Below are positions 34,634-43,071 of a DNA stretch of 64,000 nucleotides, in pieces. How positions within the stretch are numbered: position 1 is the stretch's first letter; each line of letters begins with the position of its first letter. Both the position numbers and the translations under genes were made by a program. Source of the DNA: Agaribacter marinus (GTDB taxonomy: Bacteria > Pseudomonadota > Gammaproteobacteria > Enterobacterales > Alteromonadaceae); assembly GCF_030160655.1 (NCBI RefSeq), contig NZ_BSOT01000005.1, positions 1 through 64,000 on the forward strand, in the 5' to 3' direction. Below the pieces are notes generated by a model that saw nothing but the letters and a program-made list of their open reading frames with translations, did not search any database and was not told where the DNA came from.

Positions 34634-37210
34634 ATGCAGGCCAAACTTAAATACTCATCGATTGCTATAGCGCTCTTTGCAGCGTTTACTTCACATTTAT
34701 CTGTAGCACAGGATACGGCACAAGAACAAAATAACGAATCAAAAGTAGAGAGGATACAAGTAACGGGCGCCACGTCTGACAATTACGGCATCATGCCATC
34801 GGAAGATAGCAGCAGTGCTTTTGGTTTAGACAAGAGTTTGTTTGAGACGCCGCGCTCCTTGACCGAAGTTAGTGAAGATTTAGTCGACAAATTTGCCTTG
34901 AGAAGTGTGGATGATTTGGTGCACCTTACGCCAGGCGCATTTACAAGCTCTTTCTTTGGTATTAAAGGGGCGATGGATATTCGAGGCGAACCTGCGGATA
35001 ACTATTTTAGAGGTTTTAAACGAATAGCAAATCCTGGTGCATTTAATACCATCATTCGAGGCGCTGAAAAGCTTGAGATATTGCGGGGGCCTGTATCGCC
35101 TCTTTATGGGAGTGGCAGTGTTGGTGGTCAGCTAAATTACATCCCTAAATCGGCGAAAGTGGACGGCAGTAAATATATTGAAGATGTTGCCGGCGACGTC
35201 AATGTCACACTTGGTACATATGACCAGCAGATACTCTCAGGCAGCATTGGCATTCCGTTTTCGCTTGGGGGGAAGTATGGCGGCGTAAACATTTTTGCTG
35301 AAATAGAAGATTCAGGGTCTTATTTTGACGGCTACAATCCAAGCAGTGAATTGGTCCAAGCTGCAGTGGATATTGACTTAAGTGATTACACTACCCTTGA
35401 ATTTGGTATTCAATACCAAAGTTCAGACAGTATTCAAGTGCCAGGGTGGACGCGGGTAACGCAAGATCTTATCGACAATGGCACCTACATAACGGGCTTA
35501 CCGCAAGTGTTGAACTCTGATAACCCTATTGGTGCTGATACTCTATTGCCACAGGAATCAGCATTTGTTGCACCTTTTGCGCCGGGGTTTTTAAATAATG
35601 CGTTTTCAAATACCGGTAGTTTCTGTTCGGCTGCTGGCGCAGGTGAGGGCAATGCTGTGTACAATGGTTTTGAAATTTCCTGCCCTGGAGCATTCGGGAA
35701 CTTTTTGGCGGGTACGTCTGACATAAACCCATTTGAACTCACAAATGTCGGCACCGCTCAACTTGATCACCAAATGACCTTCATTGATGAACTCGATTTT
35801 GCTGATACAACCACGTTTACGCTCTATTTTGATTTATCTCATGAACTAAGCAATGGCATGGTGTGGAAAAATGAGGCGTTTTACGATTATATGGACCACA
35901 CAAAGTATCAAAGCTGGGGCTTTACTGCATTGTATCCAGATGCGTATCTTTTTGAGCTGCGCAGTAGTTTGAACTTCGAAACAGAATTTGATGGATTTTT
36001 AGCTAACACGATCATCGGGGCTAATTATCGTTATGAAGACTTGTCGAACAATGCCGCATTCTTTGATGAAACCTTTGACTTCAGAGATATTACTGTTGGC
36101 CCCACGCCAAACGACAGAATTTCACCTGCTGTCGTAAACCCTTACGAATTTGCAAATATTGTGCGAGATGCTGACGGTAACCCAACCGGTATTGAAGGTA
36201 CGCTCTTACGTAACTTTAATGAGCGTCATGATTCTGTGACAGCAAATACTGGTTTGTTCTTCCTTACCGACATTACGTTTGACAAACTCAGTATTATTTT
36301 AGGGGGGCGGTATGATTATTTTGATGTTGAATCAGAAGATACGTGGGTGAGTTATTTTGGCCAGCCACAAGGCAATGGCGTGATTACCGGCAGTGATTCT
36401 GCATTCAGCTACAATGTTAGTGTATCTTATAACGCCGACGGTATTGTTCCTTACTTCACATTTTCTGAAACCAATTCGCTTAGTACTAACCAACTTGGCG
36501 GTATCATTCCAAGCACCATTGAGAGTAGTGAATATTTGCAAGAATCAAGCTTGGCTGAAGTTGGCGTAAAAGCCAATTTATTAGACGGGCGATTTTATAC
36601 TGCATTATCTTACTATGACCAAGAAAAGACATTCCGTGATGGCCAAACGAATGCGTTGGTTGCCGTATTTGGTAAGGGCCTAGAGTTCGAATTGAGAGCC
36701 CTGTTAACAGAGAATTTGTCTATTACCGCGACTGCAACCAATACAGACACCAGTGAAATAAGTGATGGTGCCTTAGCTGTCATTAACGGGGCTGATTTTG
36801 CCGCGCAAAATGGGCTAGAGGCATGGGAAGTATATGGTGGTCGTATTGCAGGCATACGGTCGGCCTTCGTCGGCAATGGCGTTGAACTTGAACGTGGGGG
36901 CTTACCCGACAATATAGCCAGTGTATATACAAATTGGTCACAAGCTCTCGGGGAAGGGGAGTTTAATGCAAGTATCGGTGTAACGTATGTAGACTCAACC
37001 TACACTGATGTTCTTCAAACCATATTGTTACCAAGTTACACGGTTTGGAATGGTTCCGTAGGGTACGCGCAGGGTCCGTTTTCTGTGCTGTTAAAAGCGA
37101 ATAATTTATTGGATGAAGAGTACTATACGTCAGCGGATTTATTCGATTCGGTTGTTGTGAAACCATCCGAAGGACGCACGTTTTCGGTGACATTGTCTTA
37201 TGCGTTTTAA
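34634..37210 (+). CDS. TonB-dependent outer-membrane receptor
   Basis: 858 residues. Signal peptide MQAKLKYSSIAIALFAAFTS to ~25 (SVA|QD), TonB box-like VERIQVTGA, plug domain (RSVDDLVHLTPGAFT, then RGEPADNYFRGFKR and EKLEILRGPVSPLYGSGSVGG) and a beta-barrel ending LSYAF with terminal Phe. The plug is of the ferric-siderophore FhuA/FoxA type rather than the SusC type. A cysteine pair in FCSAAG...EISCPG may close an extracellular loop. Ribosome site AAGGAAAAA. Monocistronic: hairpins bound it on both sides. Confidence 0.92.
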   Translation: MQAKLKYSSIAIALFAAFTSHLSVAQDTAQEQNNESKVERIQVTGATSDNYGIMPSEDSSSAFGLDKSLFETPRSLTEVSEDLVDKFALRSVDDLVHLTPGAFTSSFFGIKGAMDIRGEPADNYFRGFKRIANPGAFNTIIRGAEKLEILRGPVSPLYGSGSVGGQLNYIPKSAKVDGSKYIEDVAGDVNVTLGTYDQQILSGSIGIPFSLGGKYGGVNIFAEIEDSGSYFDGYNPSSELVQAAVDIDLSDYTTLEFGIQYQSSDSIQVPGWTRVTQDLIDNGTYITGLPQVLNSDNPIGADTLLPQESAFVAPFAPGFLNNAFSNTGSFCSAAGAGEGNAVYNGFEISCPGAFGNFLAGTSDINPFELTNVGTAQLDHQMTFIDELDFADTTTFTLYFDLSHELSNGMVWKNEAFYDYMDHTKYQSWGFTALYPDAYLFELRSSLNFETEFDGFLANTIIGANYRYEDLSNNAAFFDETFDFRDITVGPTPNDRISPAVVNPYEFANIVRDADGNPTGIEGTLLRNFNERHDSVTANTGLFFLTDITFDKLSIILGGRYDYFDVESEDTWVSYFGQPQGNGVITGSDSAFSYNVSVSYNADGIVPYFTFSETNSLSTNQLGGIIPSTIESSEYLQESSLAEVGVKANLLDGRFYTALSYYDQEKTFRDGQTNALVAVFGKGLEFELRALLTENLSITATATNTDTSEISDGALAVINGADFAAQNGLEAWEVYGGRIAGIRSAFVGNGVELERGGLPDNIASVYTNWSQALGEGEFNASIGVTYVDSTYTDVLQTILLPSYTVWNGSVGYAQGPFSVLLKANNLLDEEYYTSADLFDSVVVKPSEGRTFSVTLSYAF

Positions 37211-37267
37211 TTGAGTGCGTTTTGGTAAATGTAAGCTAAAACTATTGGACTAAAAACTTTGCTTTTG

Positions 37268-37302
37268 AAAAGTGTTCTGCGCAACTTTTTCAGGACACTT
37301 TT
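37268..37302 (+). terminator. Terminator after the TonB receptor
   Basis: AAAAGTGT-T-CTG / CAG-G-ACACTTTT, 11 paired bases and an 11-base loop, followed by CTTAAGG; A-run before and T-run after would let it work in both directions for the convergent gene at 37374. Confidence 0.7.
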
Positions 37303-37373
37303 CTTAAGGAACTTTGCTCATGCTCTAATGGCGACAGAACATTACTTTTTGACGTTTTCTCAAAACTTATTGT

Positions 37374-37913
37374 TTAAAAGGAAGAGCCGGGTTGTTGTAA
37401 AAACGCAATTTCTTCAGCAGAAGATTTACGGCCTAGTATCTTGTTTCGGTGAGGGTAGCGACCAAAGCGTTTTATAATTGCCAAGTGTTTTAATTCAAAT
37501 TCAAGATTTACTTTAATACCATTTTGTTCATAAAGCCTTGTTGCTTCCTTATGAATAACAAGCGATTCACTATGCATGTATGGCATGTATAAAAAGCTGC
37601 GTTCAATTGTGTTCAGCTTTTGATCATCGCCAGCTTGTATTGCGTGTTGCGCTAATACTAGCGCTAAAGAATCACTGGCGAAGGAATTGGCACTTTCACG
37701 AAACATATTGCGGGAGAATTGATCTAAAACGATAACTTCAGCTAGTCTGCCAAGTGGTTCATTTCGCCATTCATAAAGTTCTCCCGCATTAGCAGAGCGG
37801 TGAATGTCGGAGAATTTTTCAATAATTTTCAGATCAAATTTTTCATCTTTTTGAAACCAAAATGGCTGATGCTCGGGTTTAAACCAAAATTCAATGATTG
37901 TTAAAAAATCCAT
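37374..37913 (-). CDS. DUF924 family protein
   Basis: 179 residues from ATG 37911-37913 (MDFLTIIEFWF); upstream in-frame codons lack support. The DUF924 pattern is plain: IEFWFKPEHQPFWFQKDEKF, GRLAEVIVLDQFSRNMFR, FLYMPYMHSE and the end IIKRFGRYPHRNKILGR. An all-helical TPR-like cytoplasmic protein; no firm function known. A PhzF gene lies 80 bases upstream on the same strand. Confidence 0.9.
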   Translation of the reverse strand: MDFLTIIEFWFKPEHQPFWFQKDEKFDLKIIEKFSDIHRSANAGELYEWRNEPLGRLAEVIVLDQFSRNMFRESANSFASDSLALVLAQHAIQAGDDQKLNTIERSFLYMPYMHSESLVIHKEATRLYEQNGIKVNLEFELKHLAIIKRFGRYPHRNKILGRKSSAEEIAFLQQPGSSF

Positions 37914-37993
37914 TGTTACCTTAGTGCGTAAATACCTTAACTTTAGCTTATATGATGAATAGCTCATTCGCTACTCTTCATAGGTGACAATAC

Positions 37994-38782
37994 TTAAACG
38001 GTGATTTCACCTTTTAAGTATTGTACAGCTTTGCCACTCACAATCACTCTATCACCTGCCATACGACATTTTAATAAGCCCCCGCGCTTAGATGCTTGAT
38101 GGGCTATTAGTGATGTTTTGTTTAATTTTTCAGCCCAATAAGGCACTAAACCAGCGTGAATTGAGCCTGTCACTGGGTCTTCATCACCGCCATTTGCAGG
38201 CCAAAAATAACGAGAAATAAAGTCATAATTGTTAGAATGGGCCGTTACGACAACGTCAAATGGCGCAAGCTTAGTCAATGAAGCACTATTATACTCAACT
38301 TCATACACATCTAACTCGTTGTCGTAAATAGCGAAGTACGCCTGTTCACTGCGCATAACGGTTTTAGGCGCTAAAGAGAGCCCTTTAATTAACGCTTCTG
38401 GTATTTCATTAATCGCCTTAGGTGCTAGGTTTGGGAAGCTCATTTCGATATAGCCTTCGTCACCTTGTATTACCATAAAGTCACCAACAGCTTTTGCGTA
38501 GAAGTTAAAGTAAGTAGACTCAACTTGTTGTTTAAAAAGCACAAAGGCAGAAGCTAGTGACGCATGTCCACAAAATGGAATTTCAGCCAAAGGAGAAAAC
38601 CACCGAATATGGTACTGGTTGTCTTCTAATACTAAAAAAGCTGTTTCAGATAAATTATTTTCACTGGCAATATTTTGCATTAACTGGTCGTCAATCCAAC
38701 TATCTAATAAAATTACAGCTGCCTGATTACCCTTGAATAAGGTGTCGGTGAATGCATCAATAATATGTAGCGTCAATCTCAT
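37994..38782 (-). CDS. PhzF family isomerase-like protein
   Basis: 262 residues. The two-domain diaminopimelate-epimerase-like fold of PhzF proteins: FKGNQAAVILLDSW, the catalytic-site segment SENNLSETAFL, PFCGHASLASAFVL and DPVTGSIHAGLVPYW. Family members isomerise or bind small acids; the substrate here is unknown and no phenazine genes are present. It may be cotranscribed with the DUF924 gene. Confidence 0.9.
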   Translation of the reverse strand: MRLTLHIIDAFTDTLFKGNQAAVILLDSWIDDQLMQNIASENNLSETAFLVLEDNQYHIRWFSPLAEIPFCGHASLASAFVLFKQQVESTYFNFYAKAVGDFMVIQGDEGYIEMSFPNLAPKAINEIPEALIKGLSLAPKTVMRSEQAYFAIYDNELDVYEVEYNSASLTKLAPFDVVVTAHSNNYDFISRYFWPANGGDEDPVTGSIHAGLVPYWAEKLNKTSLIAHQASKRGGLLKCRMAGDRVIVSGKAVQYLKGEITV

Positions 38783-38880
38783 GATTTAAAATAAATTTAT
38801 TAAACACAACATCAATATAGCATGTTGTTTGTCTCATCTTGTAATAAGTTGAAGGCGTTGGGGCGGAACAGTCAAATGGC

Positions 38881-39493
38881 TTACTGTTTAGGCCTTACGC
38901 TCTCAATTACCATGGCGTCTACCCAAAACATTTTACCCACCCAGTTACGCTCGCCGTCTTCTTTTGTTTGCCACTCGCCTCGAGAGAAAAAAAGGTACTT
39001 TCCGTCATGGGATACCTGCGGCGAAGTGTCATGGAGGTCTGTGTTAATAGGTGAGCCTATATTCGTTGCCGGTGACCAAGTGCCATCTTGCTGCTTAAAG
39101 CTGATATAAGTATCAGAACCGCCATGGCCGCCGTCTCGTAACACATCCCACATTAAGTAGGACTCATCCGGCGCAATGTGCGGGTGCGCTATCCATTCGC
39201 TCCTTGTATTTCTGTTCTAGATACATAATATTGCCATCAGCAGAAAATTGAGGCCACCTTATATCTGTTTCAACCGCTTGGCCCCAGCCATTTTTTTCAT
39301 ATTGAATAACAAAAAAGGTGCGGTTTTTATATTGACCATTTTTTCTCGTAAAATAGAATGTTTTCAGGTCTGGAGTAAATGTGCCACCTTCAAATCGCCC
39401 ATCGGGCGACACGACTTTAGGGTTAAAATGTTTAGGTATTAAGCCTGGTGGCAAAATAACCAGTACAATTGAAATACTCAATCGTTTCATCAT
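38881..39493 (-). pseudogene. Frameshifted exported PD40/WD40-like beta-propeller protein
   Basis: The 5' part (39493 to about 39200) reads PKVVSPDGRFEGGTFTPD and RWPQFSADGNIMYLEQKY; the 3' part in another frame reads EWIAHPHIAPDESYLMWD and TSPQVSHDGKYLFFSRGE, to the stop at 38881. Joining the frames near 39203 restores a continuous propeller with the repeated SPDG/SHDG blade motif. One base has been lost or gained (or is a sequencing error). Homologues are exported beta-propeller proteins. Isolated gene, no operon partner. Confidence 0.75.
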
Positions 39494-39750
39494 ATACCTT
39501 CCGTTTAAAAATTAATGAGTGTTATAAAGTCAACAGTAGCCGATATTGAAATAAGGTTTACATGTTGGTTATCTGTGGCTGACTGTAAGGCAAGCGCTGA
39601 AGAAATACCTGACGTCTTTATGACATTTAACTGATTTTATATTGAGGGGGTGGGTGCATCAGGTGGCGAAGCAAGCTCAGGCTAATGGGAAATTATGCAG
39701 TGAAATGATCTGAAGAGCGCACACACTCGGTGGCTTTAGCTTATGCATTT
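39494..39750. other. Gene-free stretch
   Basis: Between the propeller pseudogene start and the YIP1-like gene's terminator. No ORF, repeat or RNA gene seen; the right end carries the terminator at 39751-39795. Confidence 0.4.
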
Positions 39751-39795
39751 AAAAGAGTGTTTAGCGGTCTTTTATTCTTGCTTAAACACTCTTTT
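39751..39795 (-). terminator. Terminator of the YIP1-like gene
   Basis: AAAAGAGTGTTTA-GC / GC-TTAAACACTCTTTT, 14-15 paired bases, 10 bases beyond the stop at 39805 on the - strand, with T-rich flank. Confidence 0.75.
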
Positions 39796-39804
39796 CGATT
39801 TAAA

Positions 39805-40410
39805 TCACGCGTATTGAGGTCCGAAGCCCATACTCCATAATATGACTGAACCGGCCATTAATATTACCATGAGCACTAAACCACAGGTAACGACCGAGCT
39901 AGAAAAAATAAAGCCTTTCTCTTCAGGAATATGCAACATGATTGGTACACCGGAGTATAGTAAGTAAACTGAGTAAGATAATCCTACAAGTACAATCATC
40001 ATTAAGAACCAGAGCTCAGGATAGAATGCACCAAAACCTGCCATGAACAGTGGTGTGGCAGTGTATGCAGCAATCTCTAAACTTTGTGTATAGTTTGGTT
40101 CTGCATCAAAAGACTTCGCTAACTCGTGAATGAGTACTGCTAACGCAATAACGCCAACCACCAAGCCAAAGTACATGCCAACAGCCATGGCCAGTGCGCT
40201 TTGATGAGTTAAGGTAATAATGTCTGCAGTTGGCCCTGCGCCAATGCTCCAGCCAAGTATGGATGACGAGTAATAAGCCATGCCTGCGGGGATAAGGGCA
40301 ATGACCAAAATATGAGTAAGTGCATAAAAGTAAGATTCATGCTTTTTATCTATTGTTTTCCACTCTTCTTTAGGGTGGGTATAAATGCCAAATAAATGGT
40401 TTAATATCAC
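39805..40410 (-). CDS. YIP1-family integral membrane protein
   Basis: 201 residues from GTG 40408-40410, chosen because AGGAG stands 8 bases upstream and relatives begin ILNHLFGIYTHPKEEWKTI. Five hydrophobic segments (~37-55, 70-92, 108-140, 145-165, 175-198). YIP1-domain proteins in marine gammaproteobacteria are common but of unknown function. Monocistronic with its own terminator. Confidence 0.8.
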   Translation of the reverse strand: MILNHLFGIYTHPKEEWKTIDKKHESYFYALTHILVIALIPAGMAYYSSSILGWSIGAGPTADIITLTHQSALAMAVGMYFGLVVGVIALAVLIHELAKSFDAEPNYTQSLEIAAYTATPLFMAGFGAFYPELWFLMMIVLVGLSYSVYLLYSGVPIMLHIPEEKGFIFSSSVVTCGLVLMVILMAGSVILWSMGFGPQYA

Positions 40411-40490
40411 AAATATTGCTCCTGAATAAGCGCTCCGCGCTTTAACTTCAACTTGGTCGGCTCTTATCCAAAGAGCAACTACCAAGACCC

Positions 40491-40517
40491 AATAGCATCA
40501 ATAATTGATGCTATTTT
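40491..40517. repeat. Inverted repeat AATAGCATCAAT / ATTGATGCTATT
   Basis: Perfect 12-base arms with a single-base loop between the YIP1-like gene and the sigma operon. A short T-run follows on the + strand only, where no gene ends. Confidence 0.6.
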
Positions 40518-40648
40518 CGACTATAAAGTATTAACAACAAATTAACAAGTGCTTGTCAGATATTTACGAGTGGTCAAAAGTTACTCATCGATTAAACCGT
40601 TTTAGATTTTTTTGACCAATGACTGTACAGCGTTATCAAGTATTGGCG

Positions 40649-40720
40649 TTATGAATTAAGCATGGAAATAAGTAAATATAGTAGCACTAGTATCCATGCG
40701 ATAATGTTTTCAATAGACAT
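40649..40720 (-). CDS. Possible 23-residue membrane peptide
   Basis: ATG 40718-40720, sequence MSIENIIAWILVLLYLLISM then LNS and stop: one membrane helix with an acidic N-terminus. It starts 10 bases beyond the stop of the 2TM gene in the ECF operon; an AGGAG lies 13 bases upstream, rather far. Could be a small operon member or chance. Confidence 0.35.
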   Translation of the reverse strand: MSIENIIAWILVLLYLLISMLNS

Positions 40721-40729
40721 CGCGGTGCA

Positions 40730-41113
40730 TTAGCTCCTGTCTTTTTCAATTAATGTTTGCAGTTTTTCGACGGCTAGTTCAATGCGCTTGACTTCTCTCA
40801 TTGTGGAAGTGCGATTCATTTCCATAAATGTCCAAAGTTTTAAGGTAATGTGAATAATGAATGAGAAGATAAACCAGATGCCCCAAAATATTCGGTCATC
40901 AAGTTCGGGAGCAGTAACGAAATTGTATCCACAATACACATACACGGCAGCACTGATTAACGCCAATGCATACACAAGAAAAAGCCAATATCTCATGCCG
41001 CTATTAAAGCTGTATCCTATTCGTCTGAACAACCCGGGTTCTTGCAATAATATCTCATCGAGATGCGAAGCGTCTTCGTTGAGAGCTTGTTTTATGTCGC
41101 GATCAATTTTCAT
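40730..41113 (-). CDS. Two-span membrane protein of the ECF operon (DUF6768-like)
   Basis: 127 residues. Acidic cytoplasmic N-terminus, spans at ~42-62 and ~73-95, then a helical tail EVKRIELAVEKLQTLIEKD. It follows the ECF sigma gene by 37 bases on the same strand, the place where such small 2TM proteins usually sit. A membrane-bound modulator of the sigma factor is inferred from position; it lacks the classical anti-sigma domain. Confidence 0.65.
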   Translation of the reverse strand: MKIDRDIKQALNEDASHLDEILLQEPGLFRRIGYSFNSGMRYWLFLVYALALISAAVYVYCGYNFVTAPELDDRIFWGIWFIFSFIIHITLKLWTFMEMNRTSTMREVKRIELAVEKLQTLIEKDRS

Positions 41114-41150
41114 AGGTGCCTCTTAGGTTACGTAACCCGAATAATGCAGA

Positions 41151-41660
41151 TTACCTTTGGTAAATTACATGGAGCTGTTTTCTTGCTCTGTCTAATCTTG
41201 ATTTTACTGTGCCTAAGGGCACATCTTGTAAATTTGCTATTTCCGCTAACTTCATTTCACAAAAATAGAATAAGTGGACAATTTCCTGTTCATTGATTGG
41301 CAGTTGCGCAATCATCTTCAGTAACTCACTTTTTTCATCGTTTGTTTCGTCATCATAAGTAGCGTCGCTATATGTAAATGATTCTATTCGCGGCTGTTTG
41401 CGAACTGCATCCGTTACTCGCCATTTCAGTGTTTTGTATAGCCAACACCTGAATGCTTTCGGATCATTCAATTTCCGTATTTGTTTTGCGGTGCTTATCC
41501 AAGTCTCTTGTACGGCATCCTTCGCTAATTCTGGATCACCGCATAACTTTAATGCGTAGTGTGTTAGCGGACGATGAAAGTGATTAATCAATGCGTTAAA
41601 GGCGGCTTGATTGCCGCGCTTAGTTGACATGACTAAAAGATCTAATTCACTTTGTAACAC
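41151..41660 (-). CDS. ECF RNA polymerase sigma factor
   Basis: 169 residues. Sigma2 (AAFNALINHFHRPLTHYALK, ELAKDAVQETWISTAKQI, RCWLYKTLKWRVTDAVR) and sigma4 (LPINEQEIVHLFYFCEMKLA, then VPLGTVKSRLDRARKQL). Normal ECF length and motifs, unlike the kinase-linked factor at 25031. In operon with the 2TM protein. Target promoters unknown. Confidence 0.92.
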   Translation of the reverse strand: MLQSELDLLVMSTKRGNQAAFNALINHFHRPLTHYALKLCGDPELAKDAVQETWISTAKQIRKLNDPKAFRCWLYKTLKWRVTDAVRKQPRIESFTYSDATYDDETNDEKSELLKMIAQLPINEQEIVHLFYFCEMKLAEIANLQDVPLGTVKSRLDRARKQLHVIYQR

Positions 41661-41762
41661 TTGCGTCCTTTAATGGTTTTTATAGTAAAGACGAATGGCG
41701 TTGACGAAAGGTTCGTGACAGGAGGATATTTTTTTTTTGGGCGTTTTTTTGTGAGTAGTTTT

Positions 41763-42575
41763 TTAAGACGTAAACCAAGTGAATGAATTTTCTTTGGGGT
41801 TGAATGTGACTTTTGTTTTGGCCGTTGCTGTCACTTTTTGTTTAGTAAACTCTTCATATACATCAAAGTCGAATTTAGTAATAGTTTCAATGAGATCCTG
41901 ACGAATAGTTAGCATAAGATCATCATTTTTCTCAATCGTTTGATATTCTGTATTAAAAGTGACAGTGAGATCTCGGCTGTCTCTATAACCGCTCATAATT
42001 GGGACTAAGTTTATTTCTTGATCCATTCCTTCAACTTCGGTGGGTTCGCCTAATGAACTAACAACACCGACATAGACTTTGCGGTTTGATAAAGTGATCA
42101 GAATGGGTTCATTTCCCGCGTATGATTCAAATAATTTTGCATCCAATGGGCTATCAGATAACACGCCAGCCATTAAAATGACTAATGAGTCTTGTTGATG
42201 CTTTTTCGATAAGGCGTTCAGTCTTAGGTAATGTAATTTGCACAACAGCCAAGCAAAGATATGTGCGGCGACGGTCGTTAGTAATATCCAAGTAAGTTGT
42301 TTGGCGACGGGGGGACTTGTTTGTAAGGCATCAATAAGTAAGGTAAAAACCCATGTTTCTATATCGATATTGATGCCATTAATGGTGTTTGGCATGTAAA
42401 AACTGATTGGGAGTAAAATTGCGCCTGCGCAAAGCACACATAACAAGCCAGAAGATGCGCTTTTAAGGTACAACATTTGCCCTTCGTAACGATGTAATTT
42501 ATAAAAGAAGAATGGACTATTGTTCCAGATATAAAACCCGGAGGTTAAGATGGGTAATAATATAAGTAGTAGCAA
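41763..42575 (-). CDS. Membrane protein of unknown function
   Basis: 270 residues. Three hydrophobic segments at ~1-17, 40-60 and 92-112, then a ~150-residue soluble domain with ILITLSNRKVYVGVVSSLGE, which looks like a small beta barrel (Sm/OB-like strand order), and NLVPIMSGYRDSRDLTVTFN. No family recognised. The next small gene (42628) is upstream on the same strand, 52 bases away. Confidence 0.65.
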   Translation of the reverse strand: MLLLILLPILTSGFYIWNNSPFFFYKLHRYEGQMLYLKSASSGLLCVLCAGAILLPISFYMPNTINGINIDIETWVFTLLIDALQTSPPVAKQLTWILLTTVAAHIFAWLLCKLHYLRLNALSKKHQQDSLVILMAGVLSDSPLDAKLFESYAGNEPILITLSNRKVYVGVVSSLGEPTEVEGMDQEINLVPIMSGYRDSRDLTVTFNTEYQTIEKNDDLMLTIRQDLIETITKFDFDVYEEFTKQKVTATAKTKVTFNPKENSFTWFTS

Positions 42576-42627
42576 TCCGATTGCCTTACTGAATGAGTGA
42601 TTGTAGAAAAAGTGTCGTTAACTAAGA

Positions 42628-42825
42628 CTAATTACGAGAGACGAATTTAGACGCTCGGTCCATGTAAGCTTGAAACTTTTCAGTGCTGCGTATTTCGCTA
42701 GCATCTGAAGTTAAGGTCCCCCGCCCAATTACACGTCTAGATTTTATAGGGTTTTCATTCAGCTTTGATATAACAGCTTTTTGCTGATCGTCAAAGTCAA
42801 AAAATAAACCAAAAAAACGTCCCAT
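42628..42825 (-). CDS. Small basic protein of unknown function
   Basis: 65 residues from ATG 42823-42825 (MGRFFGLFFDFDDQQKAVIS), preferred because GGGGAA precedes it; the open frame runs up to 42888. It has an RRVIGRGTLTSDASEIR centre. Not recognised. Possibly cotranscribed with the membrane protein gene downstream. Confidence 0.55.
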   Translation of the reverse strand: MGRFFGLFFDFDDQQKAVISKLNENPIKSRRVIGRGTLTSDASEIRSTEKFQAYMDRASKFVSRN

Positions 42826-43024
42826 AGATTCCCCATTGGCTGTTTGTTTTAAGATTATTACACGTAAGGTGTAGGTTTGTATCGTCACTTAAATACAACA
42901 ACTTAATTGTGAATCAATCATACCATAGACACTTTTAAAGTCTATATTGTGTTTTTATTAGCCAAATTTGCAAGCAAGTAGGGCATTGTCGTTTATTTTA
43001 TTACTGCTTTGCTTCATATAAAAA

Positions 43025-43046
43025 AAGGGTCTCAAATGAGACCCTT
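43025..43046 (-). terminator. Terminator of the multimodular enzyme gene
   Basis: AAGGGTCTCA-AA-TGAGACCCTT, 10 paired bases, with a T-run on the - strand (complement of A-run at 43019-43026), 26 bases past the stop. Confidence 0.85.
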
Positions 43047-43071
43047 CATGTTATAGCATTAGTTTAAGAAA

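Noticed and set aside
40491-40517. Perfect hairpin as terminator of the ECF operon
   Set aside because: The T-run follows only on the + strand, where no gene ends; kept as an inverted repeat.
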